Of a stretch of DNA of 42,741 nucleotides, positions 24,907-33,374 are shown piece after piece. Below the pieces are notes generated by a model. The model was not told where the DNA came from. It made no database searches and was given only the letters and a program-made list of their open reading frames with translations. Position numbers and translations under genes: made by a program. The stretch comes from Kribbella pittospori (GTDB taxonomy: Bacteria; Actinomycetota; Actinomycetes; Propionibacteriales; Kribbellaceae), in assembly GCF_004331465.1 (NCBI RefSeq), contig NZ_SJKB01000032.1:1-42741 (forward strand), written 5' to 3'. How positions within the stretch are numbered: the stretch's first letter is position 1; every line of letters begins with the position of its first letter.

Positions 24907-26177
24907 GTGAGAGACCAGTGGCGTGTGTTGGCCGAGCATCGGGACTTCCGGCGGTTGTTCGGGGGGAACTCGATCTCTCTGTTGGGATCGAGTGTGACGA
25001 CCGTTGCGTTGCCCTTGACTGCGGTGCTGGTCCTCGGGGCGTCGCCGGTGCAGATGGGTTTGCTCGGAGCAGTCTCGTTGCTGCCGCACCTCGTTTTGGG
25101 TCTGCCTGCCGGAGTGTGGGTCGACCGGCTGTCCTACCGCCGAGTCCTTGTCGGTGCTGATCTGCTGGCCGCCGTCGCGCTGACGGCCGTGCCGATTCTC
25201 GCCGCGGCGGGACTGTTGCAGATGTGGCAGCTGTACGTCGTTGTCGTGATCACCGGGACCTGCAGCCTGTTCTCCGTGATCGCGGCCCAGTCGTTCGCGC
25301 CCTTACTGCTCCCCGCCGCGAACTGCTGGCAGCCAACAGCGCGTTCGCACTCAGCAACTCCGTCGTCGCCACCAGCGGCAGTGCCCTCGGTGGTGTGCTG
25401 GTGCAGCTCCTCACCGCCCCGGTAGCGATCGCTGTCGATGCTGCCTCGTTCCTGCTGTCGGCCATCTCGAATGCGCGGATCACCGTCCCGGGCCGCCGAT
25501 CGACTGCCGCCGACCCGGCCAAAGAGTCCATGTTCAAAGGCATCTGGGGCGGCGTGCGGGCGGCGCTCGCGCACCCGGCGCTTCGGGCGACGACGATCGC
25601 CGCCACTGTCGGCGCTCTGGCCGGTCAGATGCAAGGGGTGATCGTCGTACTGTTCCTGGTCCGCGATCTCGGCTTGTCGGCTGGACTGGTCGGCCTGGTC
25701 ATCGCACTGGCCGGGGTCGCCGGAATCATCGGCGCCACCATCGGAGTGCAGATCACCAGCCGGCTCGCGAACGGGCCGGCCTTCATCGTCGGCACGACAC
25801 TGTCAAGTCTGGCCGGGCTGGTGATGGCCGCCGCCGGAGGGCCGACGGCACTGGCGTTGGCAGTGGTGATCATCGCGCAACTCCTCCGCGGCTGGGGCCC
25901 CACGCTGTGGGGGATCAACCAGCAGACCATCCGCCAGGTCCTGGTCCCACCAGAACTCCTCGCCCGAACCCAGGCCACCTGGAGATTCCTGGTCCACGGA
26001 ATGCAGCCGATCGGCGCCCTCCTCGGCGGCACCCTCGGCGCCCTGACCGGATTCCGCGCCACCCTCGTGATGAGCAGCCTGGTCATGCTCACCGGCACCG
26101 CCTTCGCAGTACTCAGCCCACTAAGAACCCTGCGCCAACTCCCGGACACCGAGACCTCAACACCCTCCAGCCACTGA
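24907..26177 (+). pseudogene. MFS exporter with one frameshift
   Basis: Two overlapping frames together make a complete MFS_3/EntS-like drug or siderophore exporter. The first frame (GTG 24907) runs through helices 1-4 (FRRLFGGNSISLLGSSVTTVALPLTAVL, LPAGVWVDRLSYRR as motif A) to SFAPLLLP. The continuation RRELLAANSAFALSNSV is in the next frame and runs to 26177. The break is in the CCCC run at 25311-25314: one additional C would restore a single frame of about 424 residues. This is either a real recent mutation or a homopolymer sequencing error. As written, the first frame stops near 25425 and would give a truncated protein. Confidence 0.8.
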
Positions 26178-26197
26178 CCGCGCACCATTTGCCCCAG

Positions 26198-26791
26198 TCA
26201 GCCAGTGAGGCTGCGTACCACGCGGTTCAGTAGCACGGCGGCACGATCTGGGTCGTCGGCGATCGCGCCCAACGCGTCGTACGTGGCAAATGACGTCACG
26301 GCAGTCACGCCGGCCAGAACGTCCGCCTGGTCGAGCGATGGTTCTGACGTGGTTTCCGCTGTGAGGCGTCCGACGAGACGCTGCATCTGGTTGCCGCGCC
26401 ATTCTTCGCGTTGCGTCAGGATGGACGCGACATCGTGGTCGACAGCTGCCAGGCCGAACAACGGCCGGAGCAGCCGGCGCTCGGAGTGCCAGAACAGGCA
26501 GGTCCGCCGAACTATCTCGGCGCACGCATCACCAGCGCTCAAGTGCTCTGTGTCCGCCAGGAGCTGGTCCATGCCGGCGCGGTCCACGAGGTCGGCCAGC
26601 ACTGCGTCGAGCAGTCCGCGCTTCGATCGAACCTGGTTGTAGACGGTCACCCGCGTCACCCCTGCCCGGCTGGCAACGGCCTCGATGGTGAAGTGCTGCC
26701 ACTCCCGCGTGGCCAGCAGTTCCCGCGCGGCTTCGATGATGCCGCGGCGGGTTCCCGCTGTCGCGGCGGCACGTCGACCGTGGGTAGCCAA
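26198..26791 (-). CDS. TetR-family regulator
   Basis: TetR-type repressor of about 197 residues. The N-terminal HTH is in IIEAARELLATREWQHFTIE and SRAGVTRVTVYNQVRSKRGLLD; the rest is a helical ligand domain. I choose TTG 26789-26791 as start because GGGAGGGG lies at the right distance upstream. The longest reading begins with GTG at 26830, inside the operator. It converges on the MFS gene with a 20-bp gap and diverges from the P-loop kinase gene, whose promoter carries a matching palindrome. It therefore probably represses itself and the kinase, and may also influence the exporter. Confidence 0.85.
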   Translation of the reverse strand: MATHGRRAAATAGTRRGIIEAARELLATREWQHFTIEAVASRAGVTRVTVYNQVRSKRGLLDAVLADLVDRAGMDQLLADTEHLSAGDACAEIVRRTCLFWHSERRLLRPLFGLAAVDHDVASILTQREEWRGNQMQRLVGRLTAETTSEPSLDQADVLAGVTAVTSFATYDALGAIADDPDRAAVLLNRVVRSLTG

Positions 26792-26806
26792 TGCGCGACC
26801 CCTCCC

Positions 26807-26836
26807 TTGACACGGTGTATAGCGAATCACTATACA
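26807..26836 (+). promoter_or_regulatory. Promoter with embedded TetR operator
   Basis: TTGACA (26807-26812), 18 bp, TATACA (26831-26836): a good sigma-70-like promoter reading toward the kinase gene. It overlaps the palindrome TGTATAG-CGAATCA-CTATACA (26816-26836, perfect 7-bp arms). A repressor bound here would block polymerase. The divergent TetR start is about 25 bp to the left. Confidence 0.75.
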
Positions 26837-26863
26837 GGCTGTAAAGTGAAAGAAGGGTCAAGG

Positions 26864-27388
26864 ATGTCTGACAGAGGATTGCTGATCGAGTTCGGTGGCC
26901 TGCCCGGTACCGGCAAGTCGACACTCGCCCGTCGGCTCGCCACTGAGACCAAGGCTGTTTGGCTACGCATCGATGAGATCGAAGGGGCCATGCGCCGCAA
27001 CGGCCTGACTCCCGAGCAGACTGGTATTACCGCCTACAGCGTGGCCCACGACGTAGCAACGAACCACCTGCGGCGTGGGCTGACAGTGATCGCGGACGCC
27101 GTCAATCCGGTCGCCGAGGCACGTGACGGGTGGCGTGACCTCGCGGCGACTGTCGACGCCGACCATGTGGTGATCGAAACCGTGTGTCCCGACAGCATCG
27201 AGCACCGCCGCCGGGTCGAGACTCGGGTCAGCGATCTGCCCGGCTGGGTCTACCCCTCCTGGGAGCAGGTGCACCGGATGATGACGCAGTACCAGCCGCG
27301 CACCGGCAACCACCTCGTCGTCGACACCACGCGCCCGGTAGACGTCTCCTACCAGGAACTGACCACCCACCTGTGCGAGGCCATGTAA
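26864..27388 (+). CDS. P-loop NTPase, small-molecule kinase-like
   Basis: AAA-type ATP-binding protein of 174 residues. The Walker A motif GLPGTGKST is at about residues 12-20. RIDEIEGAMRRNG resembles the substrate-side helix of adenylylsulfate, gluconate or chloramphenicol-phosphotransferase-like kinases, and VIADAVNPV the Walker B-like strand. Zeta-toxin kinases have a similar core but no antitoxin gene is present. ATG 26864 follows AGAAGGG. A TetR operator overlaps its promoter. The substrate is unknown. Confidence 0.82.
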   Translation: MSDRGLLIEFGGLPGTGKSTLARRLATETKAVWLRIDEIEGAMRRNGLTPEQTGITAYSVAHDVATNHLRRGLTVIADAVNPVAEARDGWRDLAATVDADHVVIETVCPDSIEHRRRVETRVSDLPGWVYPSWEQVHRMMTQYQPRTGNHLVVDTTRPVDVSYQELTTHLCEAM

Positions 27389-27396
27389 CGTTTCCG

Positions 27397-27439
27397 CCCC
27401 TCCGTGACACAGAGCCCGATGTCAGGCACCACAGAGGGG
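27397..27439 (+). promoter_or_regulatory. Nested stem covering the ribosome site of the GNAT gene
   Basis: Outer arms CCCCTC (27397-27402) and GAGGGG (27434-27439), inner arms TGACA (27405-27409) and TGTCA (27420-27424). The right outer arm is the ribosome binding site for the acetyltransferase at 27450, so the folded form would hide it. No T-run follows. Confidence 0.4.
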
Positions 27440-27449
27440 ATCGCAAACC

Positions 27450-27959
27450 ATGGGCCACCGTTCGTACGGCGTGAGCAGCCGTACCGATGAAATGTTCGTC
27501 CATCGTTACGACGGTGACCGAGATCCGCTGCGCCCGCTCTTCCGGGAGGCCGACGACTCCGAGCAACAGATCAACACCTACCTCAACCTCGGTACCGTGC
27601 TCGTGGCCGAGGACGACGGTGAGATCATCGGACACCTCCAGCTGATCCCGGACAACGACACCGCCGAACTCAAGAGCATGGCGGTCGCCGAGAGTCGGCG
27701 AGGCGCGGGCGTCGGCCGGGCCTTGGTTCGAGCGGCGCTCGAACACTGCCGGCAGAACGGGGCGAGAAGCCTTCTCGTCGCAACAGCTGCAGCCGACACC
27801 GGCAATCTGCACTTCTACCAACGTCAAGGCTTCCGCATGCTCAGCGTCGAACGCGATGCGTTCGTGGCCTCGACCGGCTATCCCGACGAAATCGTCATCG
27901 ACGGAATCCCACTGCGAGACCGCGTCTGGCTGGGCCACGAGCTGTTAGGAGAGTCATGA
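27450..27959 (+). CDS. GNAT N-acetyltransferase
   Basis: GNAT-fold acetyltransferase of 169 residues. The acetyl-CoA loop is in LKSMAVAESRRGAGVGRALV (motif A, R-x-x-G-x-G), followed by AALEHCRQNGARSLLVATA and the motif-B end NLHFYQRQGFR. The start is ATG 27450 behind AGAGGGG; an internal Met at residue 15 (MFVHRYDGD) is an alternative. It overlaps the next acetyltransferase gene by 4 bp. The acceptor substrate is unknown. Confidence 0.87.
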   Translation: MGHRSYGVSSRTDEMFVHRYDGDRDPLRPLFREADDSEQQINTYLNLGTVLVAEDDGEIIGHLQLIPDNDTAELKSMAVAESRRGAGVGRALVRAALEHCRQNGARSLLVATAAADTGNLHFYQRQGFRMLSVERDAFVASTGYPDEIVIDGIPLRDRVWLGHELLGES

Positions 27960-28813
27960 ACACCCGACGGACACCTCTGTTCTGCGATGCCGAGCTGGCG
28001 GAGCGGATCGAGCGGGTGGAGACCCAGCTGATCGAAGCGACCGCTCGCGCTGCGCACCGCCGGCTCGGCGACGAGCGCGGGTTCCTGATTCCGGTCGCGG
28101 GCGGGATCGCGAGCTTCGCCACCGACGACTCGCCGTTCAACAAGGTCGTGGGGCTTGGCTTCGGCGGCGTACCGACTGGTGACGAGCTCGCTGAGATCGA
28201 GCACGCGTACGCCGTTGTCGGCGCGCCGGTGCAAGTCGAACTCCCGCACCTCGCCGACCCCGAGATCGGCATCGCCCTCAGCCGGCGCGGATACCAGCTG
28301 GAGTCGTTCGAGAACGTGCTCGGCATCGTCGTCGAGGCGGAGTACGACGTCACACCGCCGGACGGGATCGAGATCCGGCCGAGTGCCGACGACGAGCTCA
28401 CCGTCTGGCTGAACCTGATGGCCGACGCGGTCGCCGTACCCGACACACAGGGAGTCCCGTGGCGCGAGGAGTTCCCGCGCGACACCTACATCGAGGCCGA
28501 ACGCGATGCCGCCTCAGCCGACATCAGCCGCTACATCGCGATGCGGAACGACGAGATCGCAGGCGGAGCCGGACTCCGCACAGCCGAAGGCATCGCTCAG
28601 TTCGCCGGCGCCGCGACGCTCCCCGCGCACCGCCGCCACGGCATTCAGTCCGCTCTCCTGTCCACCCGCCTGTCCGACGCCGCCACCGCCGATTGCGACG
28701 TCGGTGTGATCACCACCCAACCCGCCTCGAAGTCCCAGCAGAACGCCCAACGCAGCGGCTTCGACCTTCTCTACACCCGAGCCGTCCTCGTCAAGCACAC
28801 CGAGGTCTCCTGA
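27956..28813 (+). CDS. GNAT-family acetyltransferase, two-domain form
   Basis: Protein of 285 residues. The C-terminal half is a GNAT domain: IEIRPSADDELTVWLNLM opens it and AATLPAHRRHGIQSALLSTRL is motif A with the acyl-CoA loop, followed by TTQPASKSQQNAQRSGFDLLY. The N-terminal half looks like a degenerate GNAT-like fold (GIASFATDDSPFNKVVGLGF). Start and previous stop overlap (ATGA), so it is co-translated with the first acetyltransferase. Confidence 0.85.
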   Translation: MNTRRTPLFCDAELAERIERVETQLIEATARAAHRRLGDERGFLIPVAGGIASFATDDSPFNKVVGLGFGGVPTGDELAEIEHAYAVVGAPVQVELPHLADPEIGIALSRRGYQLESFENVLGIVVEAEYDVTPPDGIEIRPSADDELTVWLNLMADAVAVPDTQGVPWREEFPRDTYIEAERDAASADISRYIAMRNDEIAGGAGLRTAEGIAQFAGAATLPAHRRHGIQSALLSTRLSDAATADCDVGVITTQPASKSQQNAQRSGFDLLYTRAVLVKHTEVS

Positions 28814-28837
28814 CCAGCCGCGTCAAACGACCCTGCG

Positions 28838-29134
28838 CTACTTGACCGCGATGACGTCGATCGGCCGGATGTCCGCGTCGGCGGCCAGCAGCTCGGGACC
28901 GACCTGTCCGAGCGCGGCCGGGATCTGGCCGTTGACGTGGGCCTGCCGGCCGTCCTCGTCGGCGAACGTGTCGAAGATCCCGAACGTCGTCGGCCCGAGC
29001 CGGAACGCGTACCACGTGACGGTCCCCTCTTCGGCGACCGCGAGCTCCCGCCCCTTCTCGAGGAACGCGCGCAGTTCCTCTTCCTTGCCCGGCTTGGCCT
29101 CCAACGTCGCCAGCAAGCCCCGGTCGATGCTCAT
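28838..29134 (-). CDS. Antibiotic-biosynthesis-type monooxygenase (ABM)
   Basis: Dimeric ferredoxin-like-fold protein of 98 residues: LLATLEAKPGKEEELRAFLEKG opens the domain and EEGTVTWYAFRLGPTTFGIFDTF is the central strand pair, with AHVNGQIPAAL at the active-site side. YgiN-like quinol monooxygenases and ActVA-Orf6-like enzymes have this form. ATG 29132-29134 follows AGAGGACGA on the minus strand. Its role in this place is unknown. Confidence 0.85.
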   Translation of the reverse strand: MSIDRGLLATLEAKPGKEEELRAFLEKGRELAVAEEGTVTWYAFRLGPTTFGIFDTFADEDGRQAHVNGQIPAALGQVGPELLAADADIRPIDVIAVK

Positions 29135-29182
29135 CTCGGTCGTCCTCTCGTGAGTCCCTCCTTCGACGGTACTGCGCGCCGA

Positions 29183-29220
29183 CGGTGGCGGCGTACCAGT
29201 CGGCGGTGGCGGCGTACCAG
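29183..29220. repeat. Tandem duplication, 17-bp units
   Basis: The unit beginning CGGTGGCGG and ending CGTACCAG occurs at 29183-29199 and again at 29204-29220, a 21-bp period. It is just downstream of the broken response regulator and may mark slippage or a repair event in this eroded stretch. Confidence 0.85.
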
Positions 29221-29225
29221 GAGGT

Positions 29226-29716
29226 CTATGGCTCGATCAGGCCGGCGCGGATGGCGTAGCGGGTGAGTTCGGTGCGGTCGCGCATGCCGAGTTTCTGGAG
29301 GATGTTGGCGCGATGACTTCGCGGACCAACGTGCTGGGTAGAGCAAGGACTTACCTCGAGCGGCCCCGCGGCAGGCGTCGACCAGGTCGCGGTCGGCGAC
29401 CGACTTCAGCACGTAGCCGCAGGCGCCGGCCTTCAACGCCGCAAAGAAGTACTGCTCGTTGTCGTACATCGACAACATCAGCATCCGCGGCGGCTCCCCG
29501 CCGGCATGACAGCTCGCGCGCAGCCTGCAGCCCCGTCATCCGCGGCATCGCCACATCGAGCACCGCCAGCTCAATCGTAGTACGGCGGAACGCCTCCACC
29601 GCCTCAGCACCGTCACTTGCCTCGGCCACCACTTGCAGGTCCGGCTCACTGTCCAGGATCAGTCGTACGCCGCGACGTACCAGAGTGTGGTCGTCAGCCA
29701 GCAGGATCCGGATCAT
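29226..29716 (-). pseudogene. NarL/LuxR response regulator, internally deleted
   Basis: The receiver domain starts normally (MIRILLADDHTLVRRGVRLIL, phospho-Asp in LAVLDVAMP). Near AARELSC the frame breaks and continues in another frame as RMLMLSMYDNEQYFFAALKAG and KSVADRDLVDAC. After STLVREVI most of the LuxR HTH is missing, and a third frame picks up SHRANILQKLGMRDRTELTR to the stop at 29226-29228. So there is at least one frameshift plus a deletion that removed most of the DNA-binding domain. Its start overlaps the stop of the histidine-kinase fragment (ATGA). Confidence 0.85.
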
Positions 29717-29968
29717 CGCGCCGGCTCCAACGGCACGGTGAGACGGACCGACGTACCGCCGAGCTCGCCGACCCCCACGACCAGTTGCGCGCCGATCAGG
29801 AACGCACGCTCCCGCATCCCGTTGATCCCGGTCCCTTCGGCGGCTCCTCGCAGTCCCTGCCCGTCGTCGTCCACCGCGAGGACAACAGCAGATCCCTGCC
29901 GCTGCAGGGCAAGTCGCACGGTCTGGGCCTTGGCAGGGCGGGCGACGTTCGTCGCGCCCCTGTGCTAC
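29713..29968 (-). pseudogene. Histidine kinase, HATPase fragment only
   Basis: The frame reads ATNVARPAKAQTVRLALQRQ (the N box of HATPase_c, normally ALTNVARHAKA), then VDDDGQGL (G1 box), GTGINGMRERA (G2 box) and GGTSVRLTVPLEP, ending at 29713. The sensor part, the H box and any membrane helices are absent: upstream the sequence changes to a piece of an unrelated permease near 29965-29980. It cannot phosphorylate a partner on its own. Confidence 0.8.
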
Positions 29969-29971
29969 CCG

Positions 29972-30403
29972 TAGACGACCGCTGCAACGCCATCACCGCG
30001 GCGACCTGCTCCGGGGTGTACCGGAAGCTCTTGCGGAACAGGAATCTCGTCAGTACGACGAACAATACGAACACGATCACCACGATCGGTGTCATGCGCA
30101 CCACGAAGTCGTTGAACGACAGCCCTGCCCGGCTGCCGATGATGATGTTCGGCGGATCACCGATCAGCGTTGCCGCGCCACCGATGTTCGAGGCAAACAC
30201 CTCGGCGATCAGGTACGGCTGCGGCGGGATCCGCAATCGTTCGCACACCACAATGGTGACCGGGGCAACCAACATGATCGTGGTCACGTTGTTGTCCAGG
30301 AACGGCGACGCGACCGCGGTGATGATCATCAACAGCACCATCAGCCGGTACGACTCACCCAGCGATCGCTTCGCCGCCCAGATCCCCAGGTACCCGGCAA
30401 GCA
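29972..30403 (-). pseudogene. ArsB/NhaD (SLC13-like) permease, internal fragment
   Basis: Membrane segments YLGIWAAKRSLGESYRLMVL, TAVASPFLDNNVTTIMLVAP, NIGGAATLIGDPPNIIIG and MTPIVVIVFVLFVVL match the ion-transporter superfamily, including the characteristic DNN and GDPPN signatures. The N-terminal helices are missing, replaced by the CBS gene, and the C-terminal half is missing after RYTPEQVAAVMALQ, replaced by the histidine-kinase fragment. So both ends are deletion junctions. Confidence 0.85.
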
Positions 30404-30673
30404 GTCACCAACCGTCAGACCACCGAGTTCACGCCAGAAAGCATCCGCCGACGACTCGTCGACGGTCCGCACCAGCATCGGATCATCCTGAAACGCCGCC
30501 AGGATGCTCAGCCTCAACACCTGAGAGCCAGGCAGAACCGCAAGCGGCCGCCCACGGCCGTCCACGACAACCAGACCCGGCATCCGCCCGACCGCCATCA
30601 ACCGCACGGCCTTCACCACAGGATCGAACACCGTGACAGTGGGCAGACCAACGGCTATGTCCCCGGCGCGCAT
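30404..30673 (-). pseudogene. CBS-domain protein, 3' truncated
   Basis: Begins MRAGDIAVGLPTVTVFDPVVKAVRLMAVGR with LVVVDGRGRPLAVLPGSQVLR, a normal first CBS motif, and continues to GGLTVGDCLP. There the frame runs into permease sequence out of register, so the second CBS motif is absent. Such CBS proteins are often encoded directly before an ArsB/NhaD permease, and here the two were joined by one deletion near 30400. An upstream in-frame GTG at 30718 is a possible alternative start. Confidence 0.75.
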
Positions 30674-30794
30674 CACTGCGCCCCGCCCGATCTGACCGAA
30701 TGCCTCGACACTGCTCACCCTGACCTCCCTGGCCGCCTGGTTCTCGGCGACCGCCCTGGCAAGTCAGTCTTGTCGCAACAACACCCCCCAACCA

Positions 30795-30810
30795 TGGGGT
30801 CCCGACCCCA
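30795..30810 (-). terminator. Hairpin between methyltransferase and CBS relic
   Basis: TGGGGTC-CC-GACCCCA, perfect 7-bp arms with a 2-bp centre and an outer CCAA/TTGG pair. It lies downstream of the methyltransferase stop on the minus strand. It lacks a clear T-run, so it may instead be an operator for the CBS/permease unit. Confidence 0.4.
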
Positions 30811-30859
30811 ACTTGGAGAGCGCTACAGATCCTGATTGTGACGCGCGGGCCCGATGCCG

Positions 30860-31891
30860 TCAGGGTTTACGGGCGAGGACTGCGCCGTTGGCGCCGGGAG
30901 CGTCGAAGGACACTGTTTGGACGTCTACGAAGCCGGTGGTGTGGAGCCATTGCTCGTACTCCGCCGCGGTGTAGTTGCGGCCGACGGTTTCGACCAGCAT
31001 GTTCAGGCTCATCAGGGCGGCGGCGGGTGGGCCGGTCTTCTCGTCGTTGACCAGGAGCTCGCTGATCACGATCCGGCCGCCGGAAGGCAGGGCTGCGAAG
31101 CATTTGCGCAAGATCGCCAGGTCCTGCTCCGGCGTCCAGTCGTGCATGATCATCGACAGCAGTACGACGTCATGGCCCGCCGGGAGCTCCGGATCGGCGA
31201 GGAAATCGCCCGCCGCGACCGCAATGCGATCCGCGAACCCTGCCGCCACAAGCTTCTTCGACGCGATCTCGCAAACCGGCGGCAGATCGAACACCGTTGC
31301 GCGCAAGTTGGGGTAGCGCCGGCACAGCTCGATGTCGAAGGCCCCTGAGCCACCGCCGATGTCGAGGAGAGCGGTGGAGGCGGAAAGGTCGACGTACGCG
31401 CCGAGTTCGCGCGCGGTGAGCGTCGACAGCGAGTGCATCGCCTCCCAGAACACGGCCAACAGCTCGGGGTCCTCGCCGGCGAACAAGTGCTCCTGCTCGT
31501 CGGGATTCCAGCTCGTCGGCCGGTTGGTCCGCACCGCCTCGGTCAGTCGGCCCCACGCCGGGTAGAGCCTGCGGTCGAGCATCTGCACCCAACCGCCGAA
31601 GTCGTACGCCTTGCCAGGAACGAGAAACTCCTCAGCCAGCGCACTGTTCACATAGCGCCCGTCGCGACGCTCCAGCAACCCGATGGACGCACACGCGGTC
31701 ACCAGCAACTCAACCGGCCGCGGTTCGACGCCCAGCAGCCCGGCAAGCTCGTCGACGGTGCGACCATCGGTACCGGACAGACGGGCGAACAGGTCCAGCT
31801 CGTGGGCCGTCGCGAGCGCCTTGAACGACCAGAAGCCGATCGACAGCTGCATCAACGGCAAGGGCGAGACCTGATCCCGGGTGGTGTGCAT
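30860..31891 (-). CDS. SAM-dependent O-methyltransferase
   Basis: Enzyme of 343 residues. An N-terminal dimerisation and winged-helix domain (LMQLSIGFWSFKALATAHELDLF, DGRTVDELAGLLGVEPRP) precedes the class I SAM fold with motif I LLDIGGGSGAFD, motif II in ATVFDLPPV, GDFLADPELPAGHDVVLLSMIMHDW, and the RKCFAALPSGGRIVISELLV strand. This is the acetylserotonin/hydroxyindole and polyketide O-methyltransferase (Methyltransf_2) architecture; His in MHDW is the usual base. It diverges from a LysR gene, its likely regulator. Probably methylates an aromatic hydroxyl. Confidence 0.88.
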   Translation of the reverse strand: MHTTRDQVSPLPLMQLSIGFWSFKALATAHELDLFARLSGTDGRTVDELAGLLGVEPRPVELLVTACASIGLLERRDGRYVNSALAEEFLVPGKAYDFGGWVQMLDRRLYPAWGRLTEAVRTNRPTSWNPDEQEHLFAGEDPELLAVFWEAMHSLSTLTARELGAYVDLSASTALLDIGGGSGAFDIELCRRYPNLRATVFDLPPVCEIASKKLVAAGFADRIAVAAGDFLADPELPAGHDVVLLSMIMHDWTPEQDLAILRKCFAALPSGGRIVISELLVNDEKTGPPAAALMSLNMLVETVGRNYTAAEYEQWLHTTGFVDVQTVSFDAPGANGAVLARKP

Positions 31892-32006
31892 GAATTCTCC
31901 TGCTCACGTCGTACTCGGACTCCTTCACCCTTGTCCGGGCCGCCCTGTCGATCAACGCGAACCTGTGCAACGCTCGTGAAGTGTGCCTTAACGAAGGAGG
32001 TCGGGA

Positions 32007-32906
32007 ATGCTGGAGCGCTACGAGCTGGAGACGTTCCTGACGCTCGCCGAGGAACTTCATTTCGGTCGAACCGCCGAGCGGATGCACGTCTCCACGGCCC
32101 GGGTCAGCCAGACGATCAAGGGACTGGAACGTCGCGTCGGCGCGCCGTTGTTCAACCGCACCAGTCGCCGCGTGGAGCTGACCCCGATCGGACACCGGCT
32201 GGCCGAGGATCTCCAGCCCGCGCAGGAGCTGATCGCGGCCGGGTTCGAACGGGCGGTCCGGTCGGCCCGGGGCATCACTGGCACCCTGCGCGTCGGCTTC
32301 GTCGGTGCGGCCGGAGGCCAACTGCTCCTTGATGCCGCCGAGCTGCTGCACAGTCGCGAGCCCGGCTGCGAGGTCCTGGTTCGCGAAGTGCAGCTCGACG
32401 ACGCCGTACCGAGGCTGCTCGACGGCGGGGTGGAGGTGCTGCTGACCTGCTTCCTCAGCGAGCAGGACGACCTGGTCACGGGGCCCGCGCTCGTGACCGA
32501 GGCACGGATGCTCGCAGTACCGTCCGGACACGCCTTCGCCGACCGGCAGTCCGTCTCGGTCGAAGACCTCGCCGGGGTCGCCGTACTGCGGACGCCCGAT
32601 GACCTGCCCAGCTCCCATCCGCCGCACCAGACCCCGGCCGAAGGTCCAGCGGCAGGGTCGTTCCAGGAGATCTTGACCCTCGTCGGCGCCGGCCGCGGAG
32701 TCTTCCTGATCGGCGCCCACATGAGGCGCTACTACATGCGCCCCGACGTCGCCTACGTCCCCATCCAAGACGCACCGCCGGTCCAGTGGCGCCTGATGTG
32801 GCGCACAGACGGCGCCACAGCCCGAATCCACGCCTTCGCCACAGCCGCACACGACCTGGTCAGCCCCGATACTCGCCTTCAGCATCACGAGCCAGAAACG
32901 AGATGA
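32007..32906 (+). CDS. LysR-family transcriptional regulator
   Basis: LysR-type protein of 299 residues. HTH: LETFLTLAEELHFGRTAERMHVSTARVSQTIKGLE (residues 7-41). The effector domain begins at about 90 (GTLRVGFVGAAGGQLLLDAAEL), and a late helix reads FQEILTLVGAGRGVFLIG. ATG 32007 has a strong GAAGGAGG site. The 115-bp gap to the divergent methyltransferase should hold its binding site; I saw only loose T-N11-A candidates. Confidence 0.87.
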   Translation: MLERYELETFLTLAEELHFGRTAERMHVSTARVSQTIKGLERRVGAPLFNRTSRRVELTPIGHRLAEDLQPAQELIAAGFERAVRSARGITGTLRVGFVGAAGGQLLLDAAELLHSREPGCEVLVREVQLDDAVPRLLDGGVEVLLTCFLSEQDDLVTGPALVTEARMLAVPSGHAFADRQSVSVEDLAGVAVLRTPDDLPSSHPPHQTPAEGPAAGSFQEILTLVGAGRGVFLIGAHMRRYYMRPDVAYVPIQDAPPVQWRLMWRTDGATARIHAFATAAHDLVSPDTRLQHHEPETR

Positions 32907-33184
32907 CGACTACAGCCTGATCCGCGTGCTAGCTGTACTCGGCCGACCTTGGGCACCGATCAACCACCAAATCCCGTCCCGCGTGACCGACCCGTGCTCA
33001 AAGTCGCGTCTCGCACGCACCCGGACGCCGGCCGATCAGCCGGGGTCGTTGGTGGCGGGCGGTGGTCGCGGACCGGCAGGCCATCACAACGGGCGAGCCG
33101 TACGGCCCGATGGCCGGTCACGACACACGGGGGCTGCGGTCGCATCCATTGAGATGGCCTGGCGGTCCGCAGCACGCGGCATGG

Positions 33185-33288
33185 GCGGACGTGCCGCACT
33201 CACCAACCACTCGGAGACTCAGGTCGCCGCGCTCACCTCGGGCGTGGAGGTGGGCCGACGGGCACGTTGGTGAGTGGGGCACGTCCGC
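33185..33288. repeat. 104-bp structured inverted repeat
   Basis: Left arm 33185-33207 begins GCGGACGTGCC and ends CACTCACCAAC; right arm 33266-33288 is its reverse complement with one mismatch in 23. The 58-bp loop has a second stem, GCTCACCTC (33231-33239) with GAGGTGGGC (33247-33255), 8 of 9 pairing. It lies in the 470-bp gap between the convergent LysR and AraC genes, which otherwise holds nothing I recognise. It could be a MITE-like element, a bidirectional terminator or a structured RNA. Confidence 0.8.
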
Positions 33289-33374
33289 GCCCCGGCGCCA
33301 CCGAGGATTCTCGGGCGGGTGATCGCCGCCTCGACCTGGCGAACCACCTGCACCAAGGTCATGGCCGAGTACGA

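Noticed and set aside
26864..27388. Zeta-toxin of a toxin-antitoxin pair
   Set aside because: The P-loop core is similar, but the neighbour is a TetR repressor, there is no epsilon-type antitoxin, and the protein lacks other zeta features.
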